Source: Hylemonella gracilis
Lineage (GTDB): Bacteria; Pseudomonadota; Gammaproteobacteria; Burkholderiales; Burkholderiaceae_C
Reading direction: 5' to 3'
NCBI RefSeq assembly: GCF_004328645.1
Contig: NZ_CP031395.1
Location: 893,501 to 957,500, forward strand
DNA length: 64,000 nt
This document shows, in pieces, positions 28,172 to 36,749 of this stretch. The stretch's first letter is position 1, and each line of letters starts with the position of its first letter. The notes beneath the pieces were generated by a model, which worked only from the letters and a program-made list of their open reading frames with translations, was not told the origin of the DNA and did not search any database. A program made the translations under genes and the position numbers.

Positions 28172-29407
28172 ATGAACATCCATCGCTACATTGCAGTGCC
28201 CGCGGCGCTGCTGATGGCGTGCGCCGCCCATGCAGAGCCGGTCAAGATCGCCGTGCTGGAAACCCTTTCCGGTCCGCAAGCCTCGACCGGCCAGACCTTC
28301 CGGGCCGGCGTGCGTTACGCCATCGACAAGATGAACGCCGCTGGCGGCTGGAACGGTGAGCCCGTGCAGCTGGTCGAGTACGACAACCAGGGCGGTCCGG
28401 CCGGCGCGTCGGACAAGCTCAAGGCGGCCATCGCCGACGGCGTGCAGATCGTCGTGCAGGGCGCTTCGTCGGCCATCGGCGGGCAGATCACCGAGGACGT
28501 GCGCAAGCACAACCTGCGCAATCCGGGCAAGGAAATCGTCTACATCAACGTGGGCGCCGAGGCGCTGGAACTCACGGGTGAGAAGTGCAACTTCCACCAC
28601 TTCCGCCTCACGGGCAACGCCCAGGTCCGCACCAAGGTGCTGGTGCAGGGCATGAAGCAGGCCAAGGCGCTGGGCTCCAAGGTCTATTCGATCAACCAGA
28701 ACTACTCCTGGGGTCAGGACATGGAGAACGCCATCGTGGCCAATGCGGCGGCGGGTGGCTACCAGGTGGTTGAAAAGACCTTGCACGACGTCAACAAGAT
28801 CCAGGATTTTTCGCCCTACATCGCCAAGATCAGCGCCTCGGGTGCCGAGACGGTCCTGACCGGCAATTGGTCCAACGACCTGCTGCTGATGATGAAGGCC
28901 GCCAAGGCTGCGGGCCTCAAGGCCGCGTTCGGCACGGTGTTCCTCGATCAGCCGGGCAACATCCGCAATGCGGGTGACACCGCCGTGGGGCACTTCATCG
29001 TCCACGCCTTCAACGCCGAAGCGGCCGGCGCCGAGGGGGCCCGCTTCGTGGCCGACTACACGACCAAGACCGGCCACGCTCCCGTGTTCGTCGAACCGCA
29101 GACCGTGTTCGGGCTGGACATGGTGGCCGACGCTCTCAAGCGCACCAAGCCGATGGGTGGAAAGCTGGACGTGAATGCCTTTGCCCGTGCCATGGAGACC
29201 GCGCGCATCAAGACCCCCATGGGTGAGGCCCGCATGCGCGCCGAAGACCACCAGGTGCTGCTGCCGCTGGTGGTCTCCACCGTGGCCAAGGACGCACGCT
29301 ACAAGGTGGACGACACGGAACTGGGTTTCAAGCCCGTGAAGGTGTTCAGCGCCGACGAGGCCGCCGCACCCGTGCAGTCGAGCTGCAAGATGCAGCGTCC
29401 CGCCTGA
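28172..29407 (+). CDS. Branched-chain amino acid-type ABC transporter substrate-binding protein
   Basis: This 411-residue periplasmic protein has a signal peptide (MNIHRYIAVPAALLMACAAHA, 21 residues with cleavage likely after AHA; given here in words as the first 21 residues) and a two-lobe LivJ/LivK-type fold opening EPVKIAVLETLSGPQASTGQ. AAAAGGAGA precedes the ATG at 28172. It captures the ligand for the LivHMGF-type importer encoded next. Members of this group often bind aromatic or aliphatic acids rather than branched-chain amino acids, and the catabolic neighbours support that. Confidence 0.92.
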   Translation: MNIHRYIAVPAALLMACAAHAEPVKIAVLETLSGPQASTGQTFRAGVRYAIDKMNAAGGWNGEPVQLVEYDNQGGPAGASDKLKAAIADGVQIVVQGASSAIGGQITEDVRKHNLRNPGKEIVYINVGAEALELTGEKCNFHHFRLTGNAQVRTKVLVQGMKQAKALGSKVYSINQNYSWGQDMENAIVANAAAGGYQVVEKTLHDVNKIQDFSPYIAKISASGAETVLTGNWSNDLLLMMKAAKAAGLKAAFGTVFLDQPGNIRNAGDTAVGHFIVHAFNAEAAGAEGARFVADYTTKTGHAPVFVEPQTVFGLDMVADALKRTKPMGGKLDVNAFARAMETARIKTPMGEARMRAEDHQVLLPLVVSTVAKDARYKVDDTELGFKPVKVFSADEAAAPVQSSCKMQRPA

Positions 29408-29410
29408 TCC

Positions 29411-30352
29411 ATGGAAGCCTTGCTGTTCGCGCTGCTCAATGGCGTCATCTATGGGCTGCTGCTCTTCATGGTGTCGGCAGGATTGACGCTGATCTTCGGG
29501 ATGATGGGGGTGCTCAATTTCGCCCATGCATCGTTCTACATGCTCGGCGCCTACTTCGCCTACACCTTGCAAGGCGTGCTGGGCTTCGGCCCGGCGATCG
29601 TGGCGGCGACCCTGTTGGCCGGCGGCGTGGGCGCGGTGGTGGAGCGCTTCTTCCTGCGGCGTGTCCACCACCATGGCCACGCCCATGAGCTGCTGCTCAC
29701 CTTTGGCCTGTCCTTCATCATCGCCGAGGGCATCAAGCTGCTGTTCGGCAACTTCCCGGTGAACTACCGGGTGCCTGCCGCGCTCGACGGCCCTGCCTTT
29801 GTGCTCAGCGGTCAGCAGTACCCCCTGTACCGGCTCTTGATGGGGGGCGTGGCCCTGCTCATGTTCGCGCTGCTCTACCTCCTGCTCACGCGGACCCGGG
29901 TGGGCATCATCGTGCGATCGGCCATCTACAAGCCGCGCATGGTCGAGGCGCTGGGCCACAACGTGCAGCTCGTTTTCATGGGCGTGTTCGGCGTGGGCGC
30001 GGCGCTGGCCGGCCTGGCGGGCGCCGTGGCCGGGGCGTTCTACACCACCAGTCCGAACATGGCGCTGGAAATCGGCGTCATGGTCTTTGTCGTGGTGGTC
30101 GTGGGGGGCTTGGGTTCGCTGGGCGGGGCGATGCTGGCCTCGCTGCTGATCGGCGTGCTGACCTCGGTGGCCGTGGGCATCGACAGCAGCCTGGCCGATC
30201 TGTTGGCACTCGTGGGCCTGGGCGATGGGGCGCGTGCCTTGGGTGGGCTGCTCACGCTCAAGCTCTCCAGCCTGTCCGCCACCTTGCCTTTTGTGTTGAT
30301 GCTGCTCGTCCTGCTGTTGCGGCCGCAGGGTTTGCTGGGCGACAAGACCTGA
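29411..30352 (+). CDS. Branched-chain amino acid-type ABC transporter permease (LivH type)
   Basis: The 313-residue integral membrane protein has about eight hydrophobic segments and the LivH motifs GLTLIFGMMGVLNFAHA and VVVVGGLGSLGGA. It forms half of the membrane channel with the LivM-type protein. It begins three bases after the stop of the receptor gene, so coupling is tight. Confidence 0.94.
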   Translation: MEALLFALLNGVIYGLLLFMVSAGLTLIFGMMGVLNFAHASFYMLGAYFAYTLQGVLGFGPAIVAATLLAGGVGAVVERFFLRRVHHHGHAHELLLTFGLSFIIAEGIKLLFGNFPVNYRVPAALDGPAFVLSGQQYPLYRLLMGGVALLMFALLYLLLTRTRVGIIVRSAIYKPRMVEALGHNVQLVFMGVFGVGAALAGLAGAVAGAFYTTSPNMALEIGVMVFVVVVVGGLGSLGGAMLASLLIGVLTSVAVGIDSSLADLLALVGLGDGARALGGLLTLKLSSLSATLPFVLMLLVLLLRPQGLLGDKT

Positions 30353-30360
30353 ACTTCCGC

Positions 30361-31589
30361 ATGCGTACTACTTTATCCCTTCTCCTGGGCGGCGTGATCC
30401 TGCTCCTCGCGCTGCCCAGCCTGCTGTCGGCCGCCTTGATCAACGCCGCCGTGCAGATGCTGATCGCCGCGCTGTTCGCCAGCGCCTACAGCCTGCTCGC
30501 GGGCCGTGCCGGCATGCTCTCGTTCGGCCATGCCGCGTATTTCGGTGTCGGTGCCTTCGCCGCCGTCCATGCCATGAACGCGCTGGGCGGTGCCGGGCTG
30601 CTGCCAACGCCGCTCATGCCCTTGGCCGGCGCGGCCGCGGGGCTGGCGTTTGGCGTCGTCGCGGGCTGGTTCGCCACGCAGCGCAGCGGCACGGCCTTCG
30701 CGATGATCACCCTCGCCATCGCCGAGATCCTGCACGCACTGGCGCCGCAACTCAAGGGCCTGTTCGGGGGCGAATCCGGCATCTCGGCCATGCGCATGCC
30801 GGCCTGGGGCCTGGACTTCGGGTCCAGCACCCAGGTCTATTACCTCACGCTGGGCTGGGTGCTGCTCTCACTGCTGTTGCTGTACTTCCATACCCTGACG
30901 CCCGCTGGCAGGCTGACGCTGGGCCTGCGTGAAAACAGCCATCGCCTGCGCTTCCTCGGGTATGACGTGCATGGTCTCGGTGTGTCGGCGTTCGCGATCT
31001 CGGGACTGTTCTCGGGCGTGGCCGGCGCCTTGCAGGCGGTGGCCAATGAGTCGGCGAATTACGTGGTCTTCGATGCCGGCGTTTCGGCCAGCGTCGTGCT
31101 CAACAGCTACATCGGGGGGTGGGTGTCTTTCTCGGTCCGGCCCTGGGCGCGGCCTTGATGACCTTCTTCGGGTATGCGGTGTCCGACACCACCCAGGCCT
31201 GGCTGCTCTACCAGGGCGTGCTGTTCGTGCTGGTGATGATGTTCATGCCCCAGGGCCTGGTGGGCCTGGGCGGCGCGGCGGCGCGGCGGGTCCGGCGCCT
31301 TGGCGTGGCCCGCGCGCTGCCGCTCTTGCTGGCCTGCGTGCTGGCGGCCTTGTTGCTGGCCGCAGGCGCGGTGTTCCTGGTCGAGTTGCTGCAGCGCCTG
31401 TGTTCGCATGATTACCGCGCCCTGGCGGCTCTGGCCCCGTCGTTGCCGCCCGTCACGATGTTTGGCAAGGCCTGGGCAGCCACGGGCGTGGTCACGTGGG
31501 TGTTGCCTCTGGCTTTGCTCGCCTTGGGCGGCGTGCTGCTGGTTGATGCGCAGCGGCGTCTGCGCATCAAGGAGGAGGGCCAATCATGA
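30361..31589 (+). pseudogene. Branched-chain amino acid-type ABC transporter permease (LivM type), frameshifted
   Basis: The first frame has LivM features (LAGRAGMLSFGHAAYFGVGAF) up to VVLNSYIGG. There the text turns to WVSFSVRPW and stops at 31158. Adding one G to the G6 run at 31114-31119 restores GVGVFLGPALGAALMTFFGY, which continues to 31589, about 409 residues in all. The tail after about residue 300 holds further hydrophobic segments. Since the surrounding importer genes are intact and overlap in operon style (the stop overlaps the next ATG), a read error is more likely than a true break. Confidence 0.9.
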
Positions 31590-32341
31590 GCGCGCCCATC
31601 CTGCGACTGCAAGACCTGCACAAGTCCTTTGGCGAGACCGCGATCATCCGGGGTGTGGACCTCGATCTCGCGCCCGGCGAGCGCCACGCGCTGATCGGGC
31701 CCAATGGGGCGGGCAAGTCCACGCTCTTCCATCTGATCTCGGGCAATCTGCGCCCCACGGCGGGCCGGATCATGTTTCACGGCCGCGACATCACCGGTGC
31801 CGCGCCGCGGCGCATCAACCGCATGGGACTGGCACGCTCGTTCCAGATCACCAACATCTTTCCCAAGCTCTCGGTGTTCGAGAACTTGCGCCTGGCCGTG
31901 CTGCGTCAGCAAGCATGGCCGACCGCCTTCTGGCGCCGCATCGACCGCCTGCCCGGCCTGCGCGAGGCGACGCAGCAGCTGCTGGAGCGCGTGCGCCTGC
32001 AAGCGCGCGCCCAGACGCTGGCCGGTGAGCTAAGTTACTCCGAGCAACGCTCGCTGGAGATCGCCATGACCCTGGCTTCAGACCCCCAGCTCATCCTGCT
32101 GGACGAACCCATGGCCGGTATGTCCAGCGAAGAGACCGACTACACCCTGCAACTGATCCGCGAGGTCACCGAGGGCCGCGCCCTGCTCATCGTCGAGCAC
32201 GACATGGACGTGGTCTTCAAGCTGGCCGACCGCATCAGCGTGCTGGTCTATGGCCAGGTCATCGCCACCGGAACGCCGGACGAGATCCGCCAGCATTCAG
32301 GCGTGCGCGAGGCCTACCTGGGCGAGGAGGTCGCCGCATGA
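31586..32341 (+). CDS. ABC transporter ATP-binding protein (LivG type)
   Basis: The 251-residue ATPase has Walker A GPNGAGKST (38-46), the signature LSYSEQR (149-155, a variant of LSYGEQR) and Walker B ILLDEP. It powers the importer from the cytoplasmic side. The ATG overlaps the LivM stop and its own stop overlaps the LivF start, so all four transporter parts are coupled. Confidence 0.95.
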   Translation: MSAPILRLQDLHKSFGETAIIRGVDLDLAPGERHALIGPNGAGKSTLFHLISGNLRPTAGRIMFHGRDITGAAPRRINRMGLARSFQITNIFPKLSVFENLRLAVLRQQAWPTAFWRRIDRLPGLREATQQLLERVRLQARAQTLAGELSYSEQRSLEIAMTLASDPQLILLDEPMAGMSSEETDYTLQLIREVTEGRALLIVEHDMDVVFKLADRISVLVYGQVIATGTPDEIRQHSGVREAYLGEEVAA

Positions 32342-33048
32342 CGCCGCTGCTGCAAGTCGAGAATCTGCACGCCCACTACGGCAAGAGCCACATCCTGCAG
32401 GGCGTGGCCTTCAGCGTTGGCGAGGGGGAGGTGCTGAGCCTGCTGGGGCGCAACGGCTCGGGTCGCTCCACCACGCTCAAGGCTGTGATGGGTCTGGTGC
32501 CGCCCAGCGCTGGCAGCGTGCGCCTGGCCGATCAGGAGTTGGCGGGCGCCAAGCCCAATCGCATCTGCCGCGCGGGCCTGGCCTATGTGCCGGAGGAGCG
32601 TGAGGTGTTCGCCAACCTCACGGTCGACGAAAACCTGCGCATGGGTGAACAGCCCGCCACACCCGGCGCGCCGCGCTGGACGGTGCAGCAGATGTTCGAC
32701 TATTTCCCGCGCCTCAAGGAACGGCGCCACACGCGCGCGGGCAGCCTGTCGGGTGGCGAGCAGCAGATGCTCACCATCTGCCGGTCGCTGCTGGGCAATC
32801 CCCGCGTCATCCTCATCGACGAACCCACCGAGGGCCTGGCGCCCATGATCGTCGCCCAAGTCGGTGAGTGCATCCGCGACATGCGCGCGCAAGGGGTCTC
32901 CGTCGTGCTGGTCGAACAGAAACTCGCCATTGCCCTCAAGGTGTCCGATCGTGTCTGCGTGATGGGACACGGCCGCATCGTGTTCGAGGGCGTCCCCGCA
33001 CAACTGCAATCCGATCCGGCCCTGCTCTCGCGGTGGCTGGCCGTCTAG
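32338..33048 (+). CDS. ABC transporter ATP-binding protein (LivF type) with Arg in the Walker A motif
   Basis: This 236-residue partner ATPase has signature LSGGEQQ and Walker B VILIDEP, but the Walker A reads GRNGSGRST (37-45): the invariant Lys is R43. I recall Arg variants in some LivF-like proteins of this order, where the LivG partner keeps a normal site. It starts in a four-base overlap with livG and ends 11 bases before the BKACE gene. Confidence 0.93.
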   Translation: MTPLLQVENLHAHYGKSHILQGVAFSVGEGEVLSLLGRNGSGRSTTLKAVMGLVPPSAGSVRLADQELAGAKPNRICRAGLAYVPEEREVFANLTVDENLRMGEQPATPGAPRWTVQQMFDYFPRLKERRHTRAGSLSGGEQQMLTICRSLLGNPRVILIDEPTEGLAPMIVAQVGECIRDMRAQGVSVVLVEQKLAIALKVSDRVCVMGHGRIVFEGVPAQLQSDPALLSRWLAV

Positions 33049-33059
33049 AAAGAAGCTTC

Positions 33060-33992
33060 ATGTCCGACAAAGTCATCATCTCCTGCGCCGTGACCGGCTC
33101 GGTGCACACGCCCACCATGTCGCCCTACCTGCCGATCACGCCCGAGCAGATCGCCACGCAGGCCATCGAAGCGGCCGAGGCGGGCGCCGCCATCCTGCAT
33201 CTGCACGCACGCGACCCGGTCGATGGTCGGCCCACGCCGGACCCGAAGGTGTTCGATCAGTTCGTGCCCCGCATCAAGGCCGCGACCGACGCCGTCATCA
33301 ACATCACCACCGGGGGCAGCACCCGCATGACATTGGCCGAACGCCTGGCCTACCCCCTGCAGGCCGCGCCCGAGATGTGCTCGCTCAACATGGGCTCGAT
33401 GAACTTCTCCATCCACCCCGCGGCGCGCAAGATCTCGCAGTGGCAGCACGATTGGGAGCAGCCCTACGTGGAAGGCATGGAAGACCTGATCTTCCGCAAC
33501 ACCTTCGCCGACATCAAGCACATCCTGCAGGTGCTGGGCCGCGAACGCGGCACCCGCTTTGAGTTCGAGTGCTACGACGTGGGGCACCTCTACACCCTGG
33601 CCCACTTCCGTGACGAAGGCCTGATTGACGGGCCCATCTTCCTGCAGTGCATCTTCGGCATCCTGGGAGGGCTCGGCGCCGACCCGGAGAACCTGGTGAC
33701 CATGCGCAGCACGGCCGACCGCCTGTTCGGGCGTGACGGCTACCGCTTCTCCGTGCTGGGCGCGGGGCGACACCAGATGCCGCTGCTGACCATGGCCGCC
33801 GTCATGGGGGGCAATGTGCGCGTGGGTCTGGAAGACAGCCTCTACCTTGGCAAGGGGCTGCTGGCGCGCAGCTGCGCCGAGCAGGTGCGCAAGATTCGCC
33901 GCATCCTCGACGAACTGTCGCTGGAGATCGCAACGCCCGCCGAGGCTCGCGCCATGCTGAACCTGAAGGGCGCCGACGCCGTCAACTTCTGA
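33060..33992 (+). CDS. Beta-keto acid cleavage enzyme (BKACE, DUF849 family)
   Basis: The 310-residue protein belongs to the family of 3-keto-5-aminohexanoate cleavage enzyme. These enzymes react a beta-keto acid with acetyl-CoA to give acetoacetate and a new acyl-CoA. The zinc ligands are visible: H47 and H49 in ILHLHARDP and E258 in VRVGLEDSL. NITTGGS (81-87) matches the substrate loop. Known family substrates include keto-aminohexanoate, dehydrocarnitine and beta-ketoadipate-like acids. The neighbours (importer and four dehydrogenases) suggest that the cluster makes a beta-keto acid for this step. Which acid is not readable from sequence. Confidence 0.93.
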   Translation: MSDKVIISCAVTGSVHTPTMSPYLPITPEQIATQAIEAAEAGAAILHLHARDPVDGRPTPDPKVFDQFVPRIKAATDAVINITTGGSTRMTLAERLAYPLQAAPEMCSLNMGSMNFSIHPAARKISQWQHDWEQPYVEGMEDLIFRNTFADIKHILQVLGRERGTRFEFECYDVGHLYTLAHFRDEGLIDGPIFLQCIFGILGGLGADPENLVTMRSTADRLFGRDGYRFSVLGAGRHQMPLLTMAAVMGGNVRVGLEDSLYLGKGLLARSCAEQVRKIRRILDELSLEIATPAEARAMLNLKGADAVNF

Positions 33993-34009
33993 ACCTCACC
34001 CCATCCATC

Positions 34010-34918
34010 ATGAAAAAACTGCTGCACAACCGCGTCGCCATCGTCACCGGAGCCGGAGGCGGGCTGGGCCGCGCGCACGCCCTTGAACTCGCGCGCCATG
34101 GCGCCCGTGTGATCGTCAACGACATCGCGGGCGCCACCAATGGCGCGGCTGCGCGCGCTGTGGTGGACGACATCCGCAGCGTCGGTGGCGAAGCCCATCT
34201 GCACCTGGGCGACGTCACCCGCGCCGAGGACATGCAGGCGATGGCCGACCAGGCCATGACGGCCTGGGGCCGCATCGACATCCTCGTCAACAACGCCGGC
34301 ATCCTGCGCGACAAGACCTTCGCCAAGATGCCGCTGGACGACTTCCGCCTGGTGCTGGAGGTGCATGTCATGGGCGCGGTCAACGCCACCAAGGCGGTGT
34401 GGGCACAGATGCAGAACCAACAGTACGGCCGCATCGTGATGACCACCTCGTCGTCCGGCCTGTACGGCAACTTTGGTCAGGCCAATTACGGTGCCGCCAA
34501 GATGGCCCTGGTCGGCTTCATGCAGACCCTGGCCCTCGAAGGCATGAAACGCAACATCCGTGTCAACTGCCTGGCCCCGACCGCCGCGACCGGCATGACG
34601 CATGGCGTGCTGCCGCCCGAGGTGCTCGCCAAGCTGGCGCCGGAGCAGGTCAGCCCGGCGCTGGTGCCTCTGGTGGTCGAGGACGCGCCCACCCGCATGA
34701 TCATGCTGGCGGGCGCGGGCAGTTTCGAGGCAGCCCACATCACGATGACCCAGGGCATCCACATCGCGGACGAAGCCTGTGCCGATGCCGGCGAGCTGTT
34801 GTGTGACCGCCTGGCCGACGTTCAGGACCGCAGTGGTGAGCTTGTGCCGCAATCGGGCTGGGCGCAGTACGAGCACGAGCTGAAAAAAGGCATGCCCGAG
34901 CAGGAGCTCGCATCGTGA
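34010..34918 (+). CDS. SDR family dehydrogenase, type of peroxisomal multifunctional enzyme 2 / 3-hydroxyacyl-CoA
   Basis: The 302-residue protein is a longer SDR with VTGAGGGLGRAHALELARHGARV, NNAGILRDKTFAKM and a YGAAKMALVGFM active-site helix (all quoted in part). This pattern is that of the dehydrogenase part of HSD17B4-like enzymes acting on 3-hydroxyacyl-CoA. It lies 17 bases after the BKACE gene and overlaps the next SDR gene. It may oxidise a hydroxyacyl-CoA formed by or feeding the BKACE step. Confidence 0.88.
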   Translation: MKKLLHNRVAIVTGAGGGLGRAHALELARHGARVIVNDIAGATNGAAARAVVDDIRSVGGEAHLHLGDVTRAEDMQAMADQAMTAWGRIDILVNNAGILRDKTFAKMPLDDFRLVLEVHVMGAVNATKAVWAQMQNQQYGRIVMTTSSSGLYGNFGQANYGAAKMALVGFMQTLALEGMKRNIRVNCLAPTAATGMTHGVLPPEVLAKLAPEQVSPALVPLVVEDAPTRMIMLAGAGSFEAAHITMTQGIHIADEACADAGELLCDRLADVQDRSGELVPQSGWAQYEHELKKGMPEQELAS

Positions 34919-35670
34919 GCGGCCCGTTGCAGGGGCAGATCGCCTGGGTCACGGGGGCCGGCTCGGGCATCGGGCTGGCGGGCGCGCAGGCCCTGGCCGC
35001 AGCCGGTGCGACGGTGGTGCTTTCAGGCCGGCGGGCCTCCGTGCTCGAGACCGCAGCCGAGACCGTGCGTGCGCAGGGTGGCAAAGCCGAAGTGGAAGTG
35101 CTGGACGTGAGCGATGCGACGGCCGTCTCGGCGGTGGCGGCGCGCATCCTGGCCCGCCATGCGGGGCGCATCGACGTGCTGCTCAACAGCGCGGGCACCA
35201 ACACGCCGAAGCGCTTCTGGCGCGACCAATCGGTGGAAGGCTGGCGCCAGGTGCTGGCCACCAACCTGGACAGCATCTTCTACACCACGCATGCCGTGCT
35301 GCCGGCCATGCGCGCACGCGGCGGCGGGTTGGTGATCAATGTTTCATCCTGGGCAGGCGTGCACCACCCCAAGCTCACGGGGCCGGCCTACAACGGCAGC
35401 AAGCACGCCGTCACGGCCATGACCGAAACCATCAACATGGAAGACGGGGTGCATGGCATCCGCGCCTGCTGCATTTGCCCGGCCGAGGTGGCTACGCCCA
35501 TCCTCGATACCCGCCCGGTGCCGCCCAGCGCCGAGGAACGCAGCCGAATGCTGCAACCCGACGACCTGGGGCGCACCATCCGTTTCATCGCCGAGCTGCC
35601 GCCTGGGGTCTGCATCAATCAGCTGATCATCAGCCCGGCCTGGAACCGCATGTACGTGAACGACCTCTAG
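34915..35670 (+). CDS. SDR family oxidoreductase
   Basis: The 251-residue protein has TGAGSGIGLAGAQAL for cofactor binding, LLNSAGTN, a catalytic Ser in NVSSWAG and YNGSKHA. The Arg residues in LSGRRAS after beta-2 suggest NADP preference, unlike the first SDR of the cluster. Translation starts at GTG in a GTGA overlap with the previous gene. Its C-terminus (QLIISPAWNRMYVNDL) lacks the common Gly-rich end. The substrate is unknown. Confidence 0.9.
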   Translation: MSGPLQGQIAWVTGAGSGIGLAGAQALAAAGATVVLSGRRASVLETAAETVRAQGGKAEVEVLDVSDATAVSAVAARILARHAGRIDVLLNSAGTNTPKRFWRDQSVEGWRQVLATNLDSIFYTTHAVLPAMRARGGGLVINVSSWAGVHHPKLTGPAYNGSKHAVTAMTETINMEDGVHGIRACCICPAEVATPILDTRPVPPSAEERSRMLQPDDLGRTIRFIAELPPGVCINQLIISPAWNRMYVNDL

Positions 35671-35723
35671 CCCAGTCAGCGCGGGGCAGTCGCTTGCTCA
35701 GGTGCTTGCATTGGTGAACGGAT

Positions 35724-36638
35724 ATGGACACAACGATCAAGGTAACCGTCATCGGCGCCGGCCTCATGGGGCACGGCATCGGACAGGTGTTTGCGCGCGC
35801 GGGTCACACCGTGGTGTTGAGCGACCCGAACCCGGCCGTCCTGGACCGGGCCCTGGCGCAGATACGCCAGAACCTCGCGGACGAGGGCGATGAGCCGGGG
35901 CCGGTCCTCGGGCGGATCACCACGGACGTCTCGCCGACGCGGGCGGCGGTCCATGCCGATCTGGTCATCGAGGCGGTGCCGGAGCGGCTGGCGCTGAAGC
36001 AGCAATTGTTCGAGGACGTGGCGCGTGCCGCGCCCGATCACGCCATCCTGGCGAGCAACACCTCCGTGATCCCCATCACGGACATCGGCGCCCGATTGAG
36101 CGAGCGCGCGCGCGGCCGGCTGCTCGGCACGCATTGGTGGAACCCGCCACATCTGGTGCCCCTGGTCGAGGTGGTGCGCACGGCCTACACGCGCGTGGAG
36201 GTCTTCGAGCAGATGTACCTGTGGCTGGTAGCCGTGGGCAAACGGCCCGTGAAAGTCCAGCGCGACGTGACAGGTTTCATCGGCAACCGGCTGCAGCACG
36301 CGATGTGGCGGGAAGCCATTGGCCTGATTGAAGACGGAATCTGCGACGCGGAAGCCATCGACACCGTGGTCAAGAACAGCTTTGGCTTGCGTGGCCCCGT
36401 GCTCGGCCCCATGGAGAACGCCGACCTCGTCGGCTTGGAGCTGACCCGTGATGTGCACCGCGTCATGTTCCCGGCGCTCAAGACGAATGCCGAGCCGTCT
36501 CCCCTGCTGGACCAGCTCATCGCCCAGGGTCACGTGGGCATGAAAGCCGGACAGGGCTTGCGCAGCTGGACCACCGAAAGTGCGGACCAGCTGCGCCTGG
36601 AGCTGGATCGGCATCTGCGCCGCATGGCGCGAAGTTAG
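35724..36638 (+). CDS. 3-hydroxyacyl-CoA dehydrogenase family protein
   Basis: This 304-residue enzyme has the Rossmann motif GAGLMGHGIGQVFARAG, the SNTSVIP loop and HWWNPP in place of the usual HFFNPP around the catalytic His. GKRPVKVQRDVTGFIGNRLQ opens the C-terminal helical domain (motifs given in part). The HWWNPP branch includes dehydrogenases acting on free beta-hydroxy acids as well as CoA esters. Given BKACE two genes upstream, oxidation of a beta-hydroxy acid to its beta-keto form is a reasonable inference. Confidence 0.88.
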   Translation: MDTTIKVTVIGAGLMGHGIGQVFARAGHTVVLSDPNPAVLDRALAQIRQNLADEGDEPGPVLGRITTDVSPTRAAVHADLVIEAVPERLALKQQLFEDVARAAPDHAILASNTSVIPITDIGARLSERARGRLLGTHWWNPPHLVPLVEVVRTAYTRVEVFEQMYLWLVAVGKRPVKVQRDVTGFIGNRLQHAMWREAIGLIEDGICDAEAIDTVVKNSFGLRGPVLGPMENADLVGLELTRDVHRVMFPALKTNAEPSPLLDQLIAQGHVGMKAGQGLRSWTTESADQLRLELDRHLRRMARS

Positions 36639-36749
36639 CGGCCATGCACTCAGATTCGCGCCATTCCCGCAGAACACGCGACACGTTCAGCCATCAGAAC
36701 GTCGAGGCGCGCGCCATCCCAAGAACCCGCCATGGACCAAGGAGACACT

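Noticed and set aside
28109..29959. Minus strand open frame of 616 codons opposite the importer receptor and LivH genes
   Set aside because: It mirrors conserved genes on the other strand and has shadow-like composition; no domain could be recognised.
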